Shown here: piece after piece, positions 36,972 to 45,713 of the stretch
Numbering within the stretch: position 1 is the first letter of the stretch
Layout: each line of letters opens with the position of its first letter
Made by a program: the position numbers and the translations under genes
Notes under the pieces: generated by a model
The model's database searches: none
Told to the model about the DNA's origin: nothing
The model's input: only the letters and a program-made list of their open reading frames with translations
Assembly (NCBI GenBank): GCA_030263805.2
Contig: CP136010.1
Coordinates: 2,991,001-3,055,000, forward strand
Length of the DNA stretch: 64,000 nt
Reading direction: 5' to 3'
From: Pseudomonas sp. FeN3W
Lineage (GTDB): Bacteria; Pseudomonadota; Gammaproteobacteria; Pseudomonadales; Pseudomonadaceae

Positions 36972-37005
36972 GGTTTTTTCGAGAGGCGCGCGGCGCCTCA
37001 CTCCG

Positions 37006-37800
37006 TCAGATGAAAAGTTTGCGCAGACGTTGGGAGAGCAGGTCGATCAGGCTCACCACGGCGATGATGATCAGCAGCAGGGCGGCGGTCTGGCCGAACT
37101 GGAAGCCGCGGATGGCTTCCCAGAGGATCACGCCGATACCGCCGGCGCCGACCATGCCGACCACCGTGGCCGAGCGCACGTTGGATTCGAAGCGGTACAA
37201 CGAGTAGGAAATCCACAGCGGCAGCACCTGCGGAATCACCCCGAAGATGACTTCCTGCAGCGCACTGGCGCCGGTGGCGCGCACGCCTTCCACCGGCCCC
37301 GGCTCGATGGCTTCCACCGCCTCGGCGAACAGCTTGGCGAGCACGCCGGTGGTGCTGATCCACAGCGCCAGCACGCCGGCGAAGGGGCCCAGGCCCACGG
37401 CGACGACGAAGAGCATGGCGAAGACCATCTCGTTGATCGACCGGCAGGCGTCCATCAGCCGGCGCACCGGCTGGTAGACCCACCAGGGCACGATGTTCTC
37501 GGAGCTGAGAATCCCGAGCGGAATGGCGCAGACGATCGCCAGCAGGGTGCCCCACAGGGCGATGTGCACCGTGGTGACCATCTCCTTGAGGTACAGCTGC
37601 CAGTTGCTGAAGTCCGGCGGGAAGAAGTCGGCGGCAAAGGTCGCCATGTTGGCGCTGTCGCGGATCAGCAGCAGCGGATTCATCTCCGCGCCCTGCCAGG
37701 ACCAGGCCAGCACGGCCAGGCACAGGCCCCAGCCGAGCAGGCGCAGCCAGCTGCGCTTGTCGTTGCCCGCCAGAGGCGGTGTGGTGCTCAGAGTGGTCAT
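37006..37800 (-). CDS. phnE: Phosphonate ABC transporter permease PhnE
   Basis: A 264-residue inner-membrane permease with about six helices. The EAA-type cytoplasmic loop for ATPase contact is VEAIEPGPVEGVRATGASALQEVIFGVIPQ. The ATG at 37800 (MTTLSTTPPLAGN) is followed by a hydrophobic span (GLCLAVLAWSW). It works with PhnC and PhnD. Confidence 0.94.
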   Translation of the reverse strand: MTTLSTTPPLAGNDKRSWLRLLGWGLCLAVLAWSWQGAEMNPLLLIRDSANMATFAADFFPPDFSNWQLYLKEMVTTVHIALWGTLLAIVCAIPLGILSSENIVPWWVYQPVRRLMDACRSINEMVFAMLFVVAVGLGPFAGVLALWISTTGVLAKLFAEAVEAIEPGPVEGVRATGASALQEVIFGVIPQVLPLWISYSLYRFESNVRSATVVGMVGAGGIGVILWEAIRGFQFGQTAALLLIIIAVVSLIDLLSQRLRKLFI

Positions 37801-37862
37801 GTTCGGTTCTCGAAAACGGCGCGGACGGGAGCGTGGCGCCAGCGCGCCACGCCCGGCGTTGG

Positions 37863-38867
37863 TCAGCTGGCCTTGGCGGCGGCGCTCTTCTGCTCGCGCT
37901 CGGCCATGCGCTGCTCCAGCTTGGCCAGCTCCTGGTCGATGCCCTGCAGCTGCGCCTGGCGGTCGCTGTCGGAGAGCTTGCTGTCGGCGGCGACTTCGCT
38001 GCGCTTCTTGAACAACTCCAGCTGGCGGATCGGCAGCAGCTGGTCGTTGTCGGAAGCGCGGAACGGCGCCCACTGCAGGTTGGCGAGAATTTCCTTCTCG
38101 GCCGGCTTGGCGCCGTAGCTCATGAAGAACTCGCGCAGCCTGTTCTTCTGCTCGTCGCTCAGGCTCTTGCGCCACACCAGCGGGTCGGCCGGGATCAACG
38201 GCGAGGTCCAGACGATCTTCAGTTGCGCCGCCTTGTCCGGCGCGGTGATCTCAAGGCGCTCCATGCCTTCGCTGTTGAAGGTGCCGACATCGACCTGCTT
38301 GTTCGCCACAGACAGCGCGTTCACCTCATGACTGCCGTTGAGGCTGCGTTTGAAAGCCTGGCCGGCGTCGACCTTGTTCTTGGCGAATACGTAATAGCCG
38401 GGCACCAGGTAGCCGGAGGTGGAGTTCGGGTCGCCGTTGGCGAAGGTCAGGCTCTTGGCGCTCTTCAGCACGTCCTCGACCGAATTCAGGGCGCTGTCCT
38501 TGTGCACGATTAGATGGCTGTAGTAGCCCGGGCTGCCGTTGGCGGCGACCGTCTGAGCGAAGATTTCACCGCCGGCGCGATCCACCGCTTCCATCGCCGA
38601 CTTGTTGCCGTACCAGGCCAGATCGACCTTGTCGAAGCGCATGCCCTGGATCACCCCGGCGTAGTCCGGGGCGAAGAAGGCCTTCACCTCGTAGCCGGTC
38701 TGCTTGCTCATGTCGGCGAGGAAGGGTTCCCAGACGCTGCGCAGGTTCTGCGAGGACTCGGTGGAGATGATGCCGAAGGTGATGGTCTCGGCGGCCTGCG
38801 CGGTGCCGAACATCGCACCGGCGAGCAGCGTGGAGGCGGCGAGGGCGCGGCTGAAGCGTTTCAACAT
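37863..38867 (-). CDS. phnD: Phosphonate-binding periplasmic protein PhnD
   Basis: A 334-residue solute-binding protein with a signal peptide (residues 1-25, AQA cleavage). Family features are ITFGIISTESSQNLRSVWEPFLADMSKQTGYEVKAF (about 28-63), then DKVDLAWYGNKSAMEAVDRA, and NGDPNSTSGYLVPGYYVF. The ATG at 38867 follows AGGAG with an eight-base spacer. The last 40 residues form a charged helix. Confidence 0.94.
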   Translation of the reverse strand: MLKRFSRALAASTLLAGAMFGTAQAAETITFGIISTESSQNLRSVWEPFLADMSKQTGYEVKAFFAPDYAGVIQGMRFDKVDLAWYGNKSAMEAVDRAGGEIFAQTVAANGSPGYYSHLIVHKDSALNSVEDVLKSAKSLTFANGDPNSTSGYLVPGYYVFAKNKVDAGQAFKRSLNGSHEVNALSVANKQVDVGTFNSEGMERLEITAPDKAAQLKIVWTSPLIPADPLVWRKSLSDEQKNRLREFFMSYGAKPAEKEILANLQWAPFRASDNDQLLPIRQLELFKKRSEVAADSKLSDSDRQAQLQGIDQELAKLEQRMAEREQKSAAAKAS

Positions 38868-38915
38868 GGAGGTCACTCCTGAGGTGTGGCGTTGGTTGTC
38901 GGGTCGGCTTGCGGC

Positions 38916-39746
38916 TCAGCCGTTGACCAGCTGCAGCTGCCGCGGCTCGGCGGCGCGGGCGCGGTCGGAGAACAGCAGGCTGGCGTCCAGATCGGCGCCG
39001 TAGAGATCGTTGAGCAGGTGGTCGCTGAGTGCCGCCGAGGGGCCGTCGTAATGGATGCGCCCACCCTTGAGCGCCACGGCGCGAGAGCAGTAGCGCAGGG
39101 CGTAGTCGACCTGATGCAGGGTCACCACCACGGTCTTGCCGTCCTGGCGGTTGATGTCGGCGAGGATTTCCATGACCTTGCGCGCCGACTCCGGGTCGAG
39201 CGAGGCGATGGGCTCGTCGGCGAGGATCACCTCGGCCTGCTGGGTCAATGCGCGGGCGATCGCCACCCGCTGCTGCTGGCCGCCGGAGAGCGTCGAGGCG
39301 CGCTGCGCGGCGCGCTCGGCCAGGCCGACGCGCTCCAGTGCGGCCATGGCCTGGCGCTTCTGCTCGTCGCTGAACATGCCCAGCGATCCGCGCCAGCGCG
39401 GCATGCGGCCGAGAAAGCCGAGCAGGACGTTGTCCAGCACGCTGAGGCGGTTGACCAGGTTGAACTGCTGGAAGATGTAGCCGATGTCGGCGCGCAAACG
39501 GCGCACCTCGCCATGCAGACGGCCGGTGGCCTGCACCTCGCGGCCGAGCACCTCGATGCGCCCGCCCGCGGCGCGGTCGCAGCAGGCCAGTCCGGCCAGG
39601 TGGCGCAACAGCGTGGACTTGCCGGAACCGGACGCGCCGATCAGCGCCACCATCTCGCCCGGCTGTATCGTCAGGCCCAGGTCGAACAGCGCCTGCTTGC
39701 CGGCGAAGGTCTTGTTCAGTCGCTCGACTCGAATAGCCGCATTCAT
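38916..39746 (-). CDS. phnC: Phosphonate ABC transporter ATPase PhnC
   Basis: A 276-residue ABC ATPase: Walker A GASGSGKST, signature LSGGQQQRVAIAR, Walker B VILADEPIASLD. It is the first gene of the 13-gene operon phnCDEFGHIJKLMNP, which runs left to 29172. The promoter region upstream carries a PhnF-type palindrome and a possible Pho-box-like direct repeat. Confidence 0.95.
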   Translation of the reverse strand: MNAAIRVERLNKTFAGKQALFDLGLTIQPGEMVALIGASGSGKSTLLRHLAGLACCDRAAGGRIEVLGREVQATGRLHGEVRRLRADIGYIFQQFNLVNRLSVLDNVLLGFLGRMPRWRGSLGMFSDEQKRQAMAALERVGLAERAAQRASTLSGGQQQRVAIARALTQQAEVILADEPIASLDPESARKVMEILADINRQDGKTVVVTLHQVDYALRYCSRAVALKGGRIHYDGPSAALSDHLLNDLYGADLDASLLFSDRARAAEPRQLQLVNG

Positions 39747-39786
39747 GTCTTGCCCTCTCGTCTGCGCGGCCGGGGAGGTCGGCCAA

Positions 39787-39800
39787 CTTGTCTAGACGAG
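39787..39800. promoter_or_regulatory. PhnF-type operator in front of phnC
   Basis: CTTGTCTAGACGAG, a near-perfect palindrome with the same core TTGTCTAGAC as the site inside phnF. It is 41 bp upstream of the phnC ATG, where bound PhnF would block the operon promoter. Confidence 0.65.
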
Positions 39801-39809
39801 AAGGTAGTC

Positions 39810-39912
39810 AGGCTCTGTTGCAGTCCCGCTAAGCGTCGATGAAGCTGCGATGACCATTCGGTGAAGCTTTGGCGGTCGACGCGGCTTGCGACGAAGCGGG
39901 AACAGACCCTAG
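39810..39912. repeat. Dispersed inverted-end element, longer relative of 9227-9286
   Basis: Ends AGGCTCTGTT and AACAGACCCTA are inverted with one mismatch. The right half GCGGCTTGCGACGAAGCGGGAACAGACC closely matches GCGGCTCGCGATGAAACGGCAACAGACC at 9255-9283. It lies upstream of phnC. Confidence 0.55.
39838..39866 (-). promoter_or_regulatory. Possible Pho-box-like direct repeat upstream of phnC
   Basis: Read leftward: CTTCACC, GGTCATC and CTTCATC, spaced by four bases (11-bp period). PhoB boxes use 7-mers with 4-bp spacers on the same period. The 7-mers match the consensus CTGTCAT poorly, so this is tentative. Confidence 0.25.
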
Positions 39913-39946
39913 TGTGGCACCATCGGTCAAATGTCGTATGTAGACA

Positions 39947-40058
39947 GTAGGTTGGGGTTGAGGAGCAACGCGACGAAGCCCAACGGGCGATGGTGGGCGC
40001 AATGCCGAGGTCAGGCTGGACATCGCCGTTGGGCTTCGCGAGCTCAGCCCAACCTACG
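39947..40058. repeat. GTAGGTTGGGTT-family palindromic repeat
   Basis: GTAGGTTGGGGTTGAGG...CCCAACGGGCGATGG faces CATCGCCGTTGGGCTTCG...CCCAACCTACGG. The whole stretch can fold on itself. It lies in the phnC-ydfG divergent gap (39747-40212) that also holds the operator and the dispersed element. Confidence 0.7.
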
Positions 40059-40212
40059 GGACGGCACCACCCTCGCAATCACGGCAGATCGCACGCTTAT
40101 CACGCGAACCGACATTTCAACGCTGTCGCGACACTAGGCTGGACGCCGTTACAGCGCCCCCATGCCGCGTCGCCTATACGACGGTCGGGCATTACAGAGA
40201 AAGAGGAACAGC

Positions 40213-40977
40213 ATGAAACAGAAGATTGTATTCATCACCGGCGCCACCTCCGGCTTCGGCCGCGCCACTGCCCGCCGCTTCGCCGAGGCTGGCTGGGCGC
40301 TGGTCCTCACCGGGCGGCGCAGCGAGCGCCTGGAAGAGCTGCAGAGCGAGCTGTCGGCGAAGGTGCCGGTACATATCGCCACCCTCGACGTGCGCCATGC
40401 CGGCGCGGTGAAGGAGGTGGTCGAGCAGCTGCCCAGCGAGTTCAGCCAGATCGATTGCCTGGTCAACAACGCCGGTCTGGCGCTGGCGCCGCAGCCGGCG
40501 CAGCAGGTCGACCTGGCCGACTGGCACACCATGATCGACACCAACATCACCGGCCTGGTCAACGTCACCCACGCGCTGCTGCCGACGCTGATCGCCACCG
40601 GCAAGGGCGCCAGCATCGTCAACATCGGCTCGGTGGCCGGCCACTGGCCGTATCCGGGCGGCCACGTCTACGGTGCGACCAAGGCCTTCGTCGAGCAGTT
40701 CGGCTACAACCTGCGCTGCGACCTGCTCGGCACCGGCGTGCGCGTCACCGACATCGCCCCGGGCATGGCCGAGACCGAGTTCACCCTGGTCCGCACCAAG
40801 GGCGACCAGGCCGCCAGCGACGCGCTGTACCGCGGCACCACGCCGCTGACCGCCGAGGACATCGCCGAGCAAATCTTCTACGTCGCCACCCTGCCGGAGC
40901 ACATCAACATCAACCGCCTGGAAGTGATGCCGACACGCCAGGCCTGGTCGCCGTTCAACATCAATCGCGACAAGTAA
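40213..40977 (+). CDS. ydfG: NADP-dependent 3-hydroxy acid dehydrogenase (YdfG-type SDR)
   Basis: A 254-residue short-chain dehydrogenase. Cofactor motif: TGATSGFGRA (residues 9-18). Catalytic residues: Ser140, Tyr153 and Lys157 in GSVAGHWPYPGG and VYGATKAF. NNAG is at 85-88. The C-terminal part, APGMAETEFTLVRTKGD, matches YdfG. It oxidises short 3-hydroxy acids such as serine or 3-hydroxypropionate (malonic semialdehyde reductase activity). The ATG at 40213 follows AAGAGGAACAGC. It stands before the malonate operon but is separated by a 172-bp gap. Confidence 0.88.
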   Translation: MKQKIVFITGATSGFGRATARRFAEAGWALVLTGRRSERLEELQSELSAKVPVHIATLDVRHAGAVKEVVEQLPSEFSQIDCLVNNAGLALAPQPAQQVDLADWHTMIDTNITGLVNVTHALLPTLIATGKGASIVNIGSVAGHWPYPGGHVYGATKAFVEQFGYNLRCDLLGTGVRVTDIAPGMAETEFTLVRTKGDQAASDALYRGTTPLTAEDIAEQIFYVATLPEHININRLEVMPTRQAWSPFNINRDK

Positions 40978-41149
40978 TCGCTCCAAGAGGCATGGCGCGC
41001 AATGCGCCGCGCCTGCTGCATGCCTCGCAAACAGGCCGTTCAGACATATCGTTAACCCAAGCGTAATGGTCGTGCCTGCTGCTTGATTGATGACCCTTCG
41101 GTCACGTCCCTACTGTGCGCTCCACAAGCGGAAAAACTGTGGAGTCGCC

Positions 41150-42817
41150 ATGACAACAACAATCTCCCCACCGCCGCAGTGGTCGCGTCGTCGCGCTGAA
41201 AAAGCCCGTCGTCTCGATCAGGTGCGCAGCCTCGCCGATGGCGTGGTGCTGCCCAGCGAGCGGATCGTCGAGGCCCTCGAACTCTTGATCGCCCCTGGCG
41301 ACCGGGTGGTGCTCGAGGGCAACAACCAGAAGCAGGCGGACTTCCTCTCCCGCTCCCTGGCCAAGGCCGACCCCGGCAAGCTGCACGACCTGCACATGAT
41401 TATGCCGAGCGTCAGCCGCGCCGAGCATCTGGATCTGTTCGAACGGCAGATCGCGCGCAAGCTCGACTTCTCCTTCGCCGGCCCGCAGAGCCTGCGCATC
41501 AGCCAACTGCTCGAGGACGGCCTGCTGGAAGTCGGCGCCATCCATACCTACATCGAACTCTACTCGCGCCTGCTGGTGGACCTGATCCCCAATGTCGCGC
41601 TGGTGGCCGGCTTCCAGGCCGACCGCCACGGCAACATCTACACCGGCCCCAGTACCGAAGACACCCCGGCGCTGGTCGAGCCGACCGCCTTCTCCGACGG
41701 CATCGTCATCGTCCAGGTCAACGAGATCGTCGACGAACTGCCGCGCGTGGACATCCCGGCGAGCTGGGTCGATTTCGTGGTGGTGGCCGACAAGCCGTTC
41801 TACATCGAGCCGCTGTTCACCCGCGACCCGCGCCACATCAAGCCGGTGCACGTGCTGATGGCGATGATGGCGATCCGCGGCATCTACGAAAAACACAACG
41901 TGCAGTCGCTCAACCACGGCATCGGTTTCAACACCGCCGCGATCGAGCTGATCCTGCCGACCTACGGCGAATCCCTCGGCCTGAAAGGCAAGATCTGCCG
42001 CAACTGGACGCTCAACCCGCACCCGACGCTGATCCCGGCGATCGAGACCGGCTGGGTCGAGAGCGTGCACTGCTTCGGCACCGAGCTGGGAATGGAGAAC
42101 TACATCGCTCAGCGCCCGGATGTGTTCTTCACCGGCCGCGACGGCTCGATGCGTTCGAACCGCATGATGTGCCAGCTGGCCGGGCAGTACGCGGTGGACC
42201 TGTTCATCGGCGCCACCCTGCAGGTCGATGGCGACGGCCATTCCTCCACCGTGACCCGCGGGCGCCTGGCCGGTTTCGGCGGTGCGCCGAACATGGGCCA
42301 CGACCCGCGCGGTCGCCGCCATCCGACCCCGGCCTGGCTGGACATGGCCATGCCCGGCGGCGAAGCCCCGGTGACCCTGCTCGAACGCGGCAAGAAGCTC
42401 GTGGTGCAGATGGTCGAGACCTTCCAGGAAGGCGGCAAGCCCACCTTCGTCGAGCAGCTCGATGCGGTGGACGTGGCAAAGAAGAGCGGCATGCCGCTGG
42501 CGCCGATCATGATCTACGGCGACGACGTCACCCATCTGCTCACCGAGGAAGGCATCGCCTACCTGTACAAGGCCCGCTCGCTGGAGGAACGCCAGGCGAT
42601 GATCGCCGCGGTGGCCGGCGTCACCAGCATCGGCCTGCGGCACAACCCGAAGGACACCGAGCGCATGCGCCGCGAAGGGCTGATCGCCCTGCCGGAAGAC
42701 CTCGGCATCCGCCGCAACGACGCGACCCGCGAGCTGCTGGCGGCCAAGAGCATCGCTGAGCTGGTCGACTGGTCCGGCGGCCTCTACAACCCGCCTGCCA
42801 AGTTCAGGAGCTGGTGA
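41150..42817 (+). CDS. mdcA: Malonate decarboxylase alpha subunit (acetyl-S-ACP:malonate ACP transferase)
   Basis: A 555-residue enzyme of the CoA-transferase type. It swaps acetyl for malonyl on the prosthetic group of the acyl carrier protein MdcC. Clear segments: VLEGNNQKQADFLSRSLAKADPGKLHDLHMIMPSVSRAEHLDLFERQ (about 61-107) and FGGAPNMGHDPRGRRHPTPAW. The ATG at 41150 follows GTGGAGTCGCC. The operon then continues mdcBCDEGH-madLM with very short gaps. Confidence 0.96.
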   Translation: MTTTISPPPQWSRRRAEKARRLDQVRSLADGVVLPSERIVEALELLIAPGDRVVLEGNNQKQADFLSRSLAKADPGKLHDLHMIMPSVSRAEHLDLFERQIARKLDFSFAGPQSLRISQLLEDGLLEVGAIHTYIELYSRLLVDLIPNVALVAGFQADRHGNIYTGPSTEDTPALVEPTAFSDGIVIVQVNEIVDELPRVDIPASWVDFVVVADKPFYIEPLFTRDPRHIKPVHVLMAMMAIRGIYEKHNVQSLNHGIGFNTAAIELILPTYGESLGLKGKICRNWTLNPHPTLIPAIETGWVESVHCFGTELGMENYIAQRPDVFFTGRDGSMRSNRMMCQLAGQYAVDLFIGATLQVDGDGHSSTVTRGRLAGFGGAPNMGHDPRGRRHPTPAWLDMAMPGGEAPVTLLERGKKLVVQMVETFQEGGKPTFVEQLDAVDVAKKSGMPLAPIMIYGDDVTHLLTEEGIAYLYKARSLEERQAMIAAVAGVTSIGLRHNPKDTERMRREGLIALPEDLGIRRNDATRELLAAKSIAELVDWSGGLYNPPAKFRSW

Positions 42818-43695
42818 TGAGCGCACTCATTGCAAGACAGGCGCAGCCGACACTGGCCGAGCGCCTGGCGGATCTGGCGGTGCAGGCGCTGATCGACGAG
42901 GCCGACCTGTCGCCCAAGCCAGGGCTGGTGGATCGGCGCGGCAACGGCGCGCACGACGATCTGCATCTGGGTCTGATGCACGCCTCGGCCCATGCGCTGT
43001 GGCCGGCGTTCAAGGCGATGGCCGAAGCGGCGCAGGAAATTGGCGAAGTTGGCCAGCCCTTGCGCGAAACCCTCGGCCAACTGGGCCGCGACGGCGAAGC
43101 CGACATGCTCCGCGTGACGGGTGGCGTAAATACCCATCGAGGGGCGATCTGGGCGCTGGGGCTGCTCAGTGCGGCGGCGGCGCTGGAAGCCGACGCGCCT
43201 GACGCCCGAGGCGTTGCGGCAACGGCCGCGGCTCTGGCCCGTTTGAGCGACCCGGCCGTACCGGTCACTTCCGACAGCCACGGCGCGCGCGTCTGCCGTG
43301 CCTATGGTGTGCTCGGTGCGCGGGAGCAGGCGCAGCATGGCTTTCCTGCCGTCATCGAACAGGGCCTGCCGCAGCTGCTGGTAAGTCGCCGCGGCGGGGC
43401 CGGCGAGCAGAACGCCCGGCTCGATGCGTTGCTGGCAATCATGACCGAGCTCAGCGACACCTGCGTGCTGCACCGTGCCGGCCTCGACGGCCTGACCCGG
43501 ATGCAGCAGGGCGCCCGTGCCGTACTGGCTGCCGGCGGTTGCGCCAGCCTCGCCGGGCGCCGCCAGCTGCGCGCACTGGAAGGCGAGATGTTGTCGCTGC
43601 GTGCCTCGCCGGGCGGTGCCGCCGACCTGCTGGCCGCCACCTTATTCCTCGACCGCCTGGCGCCGCATGCGCCGGCGCCGACTGGGAGCAACTGA
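42817..43695 (+). CDS. mdcB: Triphosphoribosyl-dephospho-CoA synthase
   Basis: A 292-residue CitG-type enzyme that makes the precursor of the MdcC prosthetic group from ATP and dephospho-CoA. Features are DEADLSPKPGLVDRRGNGAHDDLHLGLMHASAHALWPAF (about 30-68) and VTGGVNTHRGAIWALGLLSAA, where the nucleotide-binding residues lie. The ATG at 42817 shares its A with the mdcA stop and has AGGAG seven bases upstream. Confidence 0.93.
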   Translation: MSALIARQAQPTLAERLADLAVQALIDEADLSPKPGLVDRRGNGAHDDLHLGLMHASAHALWPAFKAMAEAAQEIGEVGQPLRETLGQLGRDGEADMLRVTGGVNTHRGAIWALGLLSAAAALEADAPDARGVAATAAALARLSDPAVPVTSDSHGARVCRAYGVLGAREQAQHGFPAVIEQGLPQLLVSRRGGAGEQNARLDALLAIMTELSDTCVLHRAGLDGLTRMQQGARAVLAAGGCASLAGRRQLRALEGEMLSLRASPGGAADLLAATLFLDRLAPHAPAPTGSN

Positions 43696-43697
43696 AC

Positions 43698-43997
43698 ATG
43701 GAAACCCTGTCTTTCGAATTCGCCGCCGGGCAACCCGCCCGCGGCAAGGCCCTGGTCGGCGTGGTCGGCTCGGGCGATCTGGAAGTGCTGCTCGAACCCG
43801 GCCAGGCCGGCAAGCTGGCGATCCAGGTGGTCACCTCGGTCAATGGCGCCGAGCAACGCTGGAAGAGCCTGTTCGAGCGGATGTTCCGCGAGCAGAACCT
43901 GCCGGCGCTGAACATCGATATTCACGATTTTGGGGCCACGCCCGGCGTAGTGCGTCTGCGTCTGGAGCAGGGACTGGAGGAGGTCGGCCATGACTGA
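43698..43997 (+). CDS. mdcC: Malonate decarboxylase acyl carrier protein (delta subunit)
   Basis: A 99-residue carrier protein. Ser25 in VGSGDLEVLLEP is the expected attachment point for the phosphoribosyl-dephospho-CoA group added by MdcG. The tail GVVRLRLEQGLEEV overlaps the start of mdcD by eight bases. Confidence 0.93.
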   Translation: METLSFEFAAGQPARGKALVGVVGSGDLEVLLEPGQAGKLAIQVVTSVNGAEQRWKSLFERMFREQNLPALNIDIHDFGATPGVVRLRLEQGLEEVGHD

Positions 43998-44856
43998 TGT
44001 GTCCGCTAACACCGTGGCCCGTTTACTCGAGTCGCGCAGCTTCGTCGAACTCGGTGCCCGCCAGCGCGCCCGCGCACTGCTGGACGAAGGCAGCTTCCGC
44101 GAACTGCTCGATCCGTTCGATCGCGTCACCTCGCCCTGGCTGCCGAAGCAGGGCATCGTCACCCAGGCCGACGACGGCGTGGTGGTGGCCAAGGGCACCA
44201 TCGACGGCCAGCCGGCGGTAATCGCCGCCATCGAAGGCGCCTTCCAGGGCGGCAGCATGGGCGAGGTCGGCGGCGCGAAGATCGCAGGCAGCCTGGAGCT
44301 GGCCGTCGAGGACAACCGCAACGGCATCCCGACCCGCGCCGTGCTCTTGCTGGAAACCGGCGGCGTGCGCCTGCAGGAAGCCAATCTGGGCCTGGCCGCC
44401 ATCGCCGAGATCCAGGCGGCTATCGTCGAACTGCGCGACTACCAGCCGGTGATCGGCGTGGTCGCCGGTTCCGTCGGCTGCTTCGGCGGTATGTCCATCG
44501 CCGCCGGGCTATGCAGTTATCTGGTCGTCACCCGTGAGGCCCGCGTCGGCCTCAACGGCCCGCAGGTGATCGAGCAGGAAGCCGGCATCGAGGAATACGA
44601 CTCGCGCGACCGTCCGTTCATCTGGAGCCTGACCGGCGGCGAGCAGCGCCATGCCAGCGGCCTGGTGGACAGCTACGTCGCCGACGACAGCGACGCGATC
44701 CGCGCCGAACTGCACAGCCTGTTCGCCCGGGGCAAGCCGGAACAACCGCGCAGCCGCCGCCACGCCTGGTACCTGCAGCGTCTGGCCGACGCCGACACCC
44801 GCGCGCAGCTCGATGCCGCCGCTGTGCGTGCCCTCTACCAAGGAGATGCCCAATGA
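43990..44856 (+). CDS. mdcD: Malonate decarboxylase beta subunit
   Basis: A 288-residue carboxyltransferase-like subunit. Key segments: SFVELGARQRARALLDEGSFRELLDPFDRVTSPWL (about 16-50), GAFQGGSMGEVGGAKIAGSLELA and AGSVGCFGGMSIAAG. It forms the decarboxylase with MdcE and splits CO2 from malonyl-S-MdcC. It overlaps mdcC by eight bases and mdcE by four. Confidence 0.95.
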   Translation: MTDVSANTVARLLESRSFVELGARQRARALLDEGSFRELLDPFDRVTSPWLPKQGIVTQADDGVVVAKGTIDGQPAVIAAIEGAFQGGSMGEVGGAKIAGSLELAVEDNRNGIPTRAVLLLETGGVRLQEANLGLAAIAEIQAAIVELRDYQPVIGVVAGSVGCFGGMSIAAGLCSYLVVTREARVGLNGPQVIEQEAGIEEYDSRDRPFIWSLTGGEQRHASGLVDSYVADDSDAIRAELHSLFARGKPEQPRSRRHAWYLQRLADADTRAQLDAAAVRALYQGDAQ

Positions 44857-45638
44857 GCCGTGGATTGAACTGGTTGCAAGCCCTGGCCGGCGGTCAGGTA
44901 CTGGCGGGCTATCCGGCCTCGGTGAAGGTGGTCGACGGCACGCTCGGTGAGCGCGCCGCCCGCTATATCGCCGTGGTGCCAGACGCCGAGAATCCCTTCC
45001 CGCGCGCGCGCAATGGCGAGGTCGGCCTGCTCGAAGGCTGGGCCCTGGGCCAGGCCGTGGACGAGGTGATCGAGTCCGATCGCGACAAGGCGGAGAAGCG
45101 CGTGCTGGTCGCCGTGGTCGACGTGCCGAGCCAGGCCTATGGCCGCCGCGAGGAAGCCCTCGGCATTCATCAGGCCCTCGCCGGCGCGGTGGACGGCTAT
45201 GCCCGTGCGCGGCTGGCCGGGCACCCGGTGATCGCGCTGCTGGTGGGCAAGGCCATGTCCGGCGCCTTTCTCGCTCATGGCTATCAGGCCCAGCGGATCA
45301 TCGCACTGCGCGATCCGGGCGTGATGGTGCACGCCATGGGCAAGGCCGCCGCGGCGCGCATCACCCTGCGCAGCGTCGAGGAGCTCGAAGCCCTGGCCGA
45401 ATCGGTGCCGCCAATGGCTTACGACATCGACAACTACGCGACCCTCGGCCTGCTCTGGGAAACCCTCTCGGTGGACAGCATCGAGCAGCCCTCGGCGGAT
45501 GATCTGGCGCGTGTGCGCGACTGCCTGAACAAGGCTGTGGCGGACATTGGCGACAGCAGCGACCTGCGCGGCCGTCTGGGCGCGCCGAACCGCGAGGCGT
45601 CATCGCGGGTACGCGAGCTGTTGCGCGCGCAGTGGTAA
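44853..45638 (+). CDS. mdcE: Malonate decarboxylase gamma subunit
   Basis: A 261-residue partner of MdcD in the decarboxylase. Features: VVPDAENPFPRARNGEVGLLEGWAL, VDVPSQAYGRREEALGIHQALAG, KAMSGAFLAHGYQAQRIIALRDPGVMVHAMGKAAAARIT (about 129-167). It starts within the last codon of mdcD. Confidence 0.95.
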   Translation: MSRGLNWLQALAGGQVLAGYPASVKVVDGTLGERAARYIAVVPDAENPFPRARNGEVGLLEGWALGQAVDEVIESDRDKAEKRVLVAVVDVPSQAYGRREEALGIHQALAGAVDGYARARLAGHPVIALLVGKAMSGAFLAHGYQAQRIIALRDPGVMVHAMGKAAAARITLRSVEELEALAESVPPMAYDIDNYATLGLLWETLSVDSIEQPSADDLARVRDCLNKAVADIGDSSDLRGRLGAPNREASSRVRELLRAQW

Positions 45639-45713
45639 CGGGCGCGGCCGCCAACGAGGCGGCCGTCCCTGGCCGGTCAACCCGGCAATGAACAACAAGA
45701 GCAGGAGACTGCC

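Noticed and set aside
41102..42826. 574-residue minus-strand frame opposite mdcA
   Set aside because: Shadow of mdcA with His- and Gln-rich composition and no motif.
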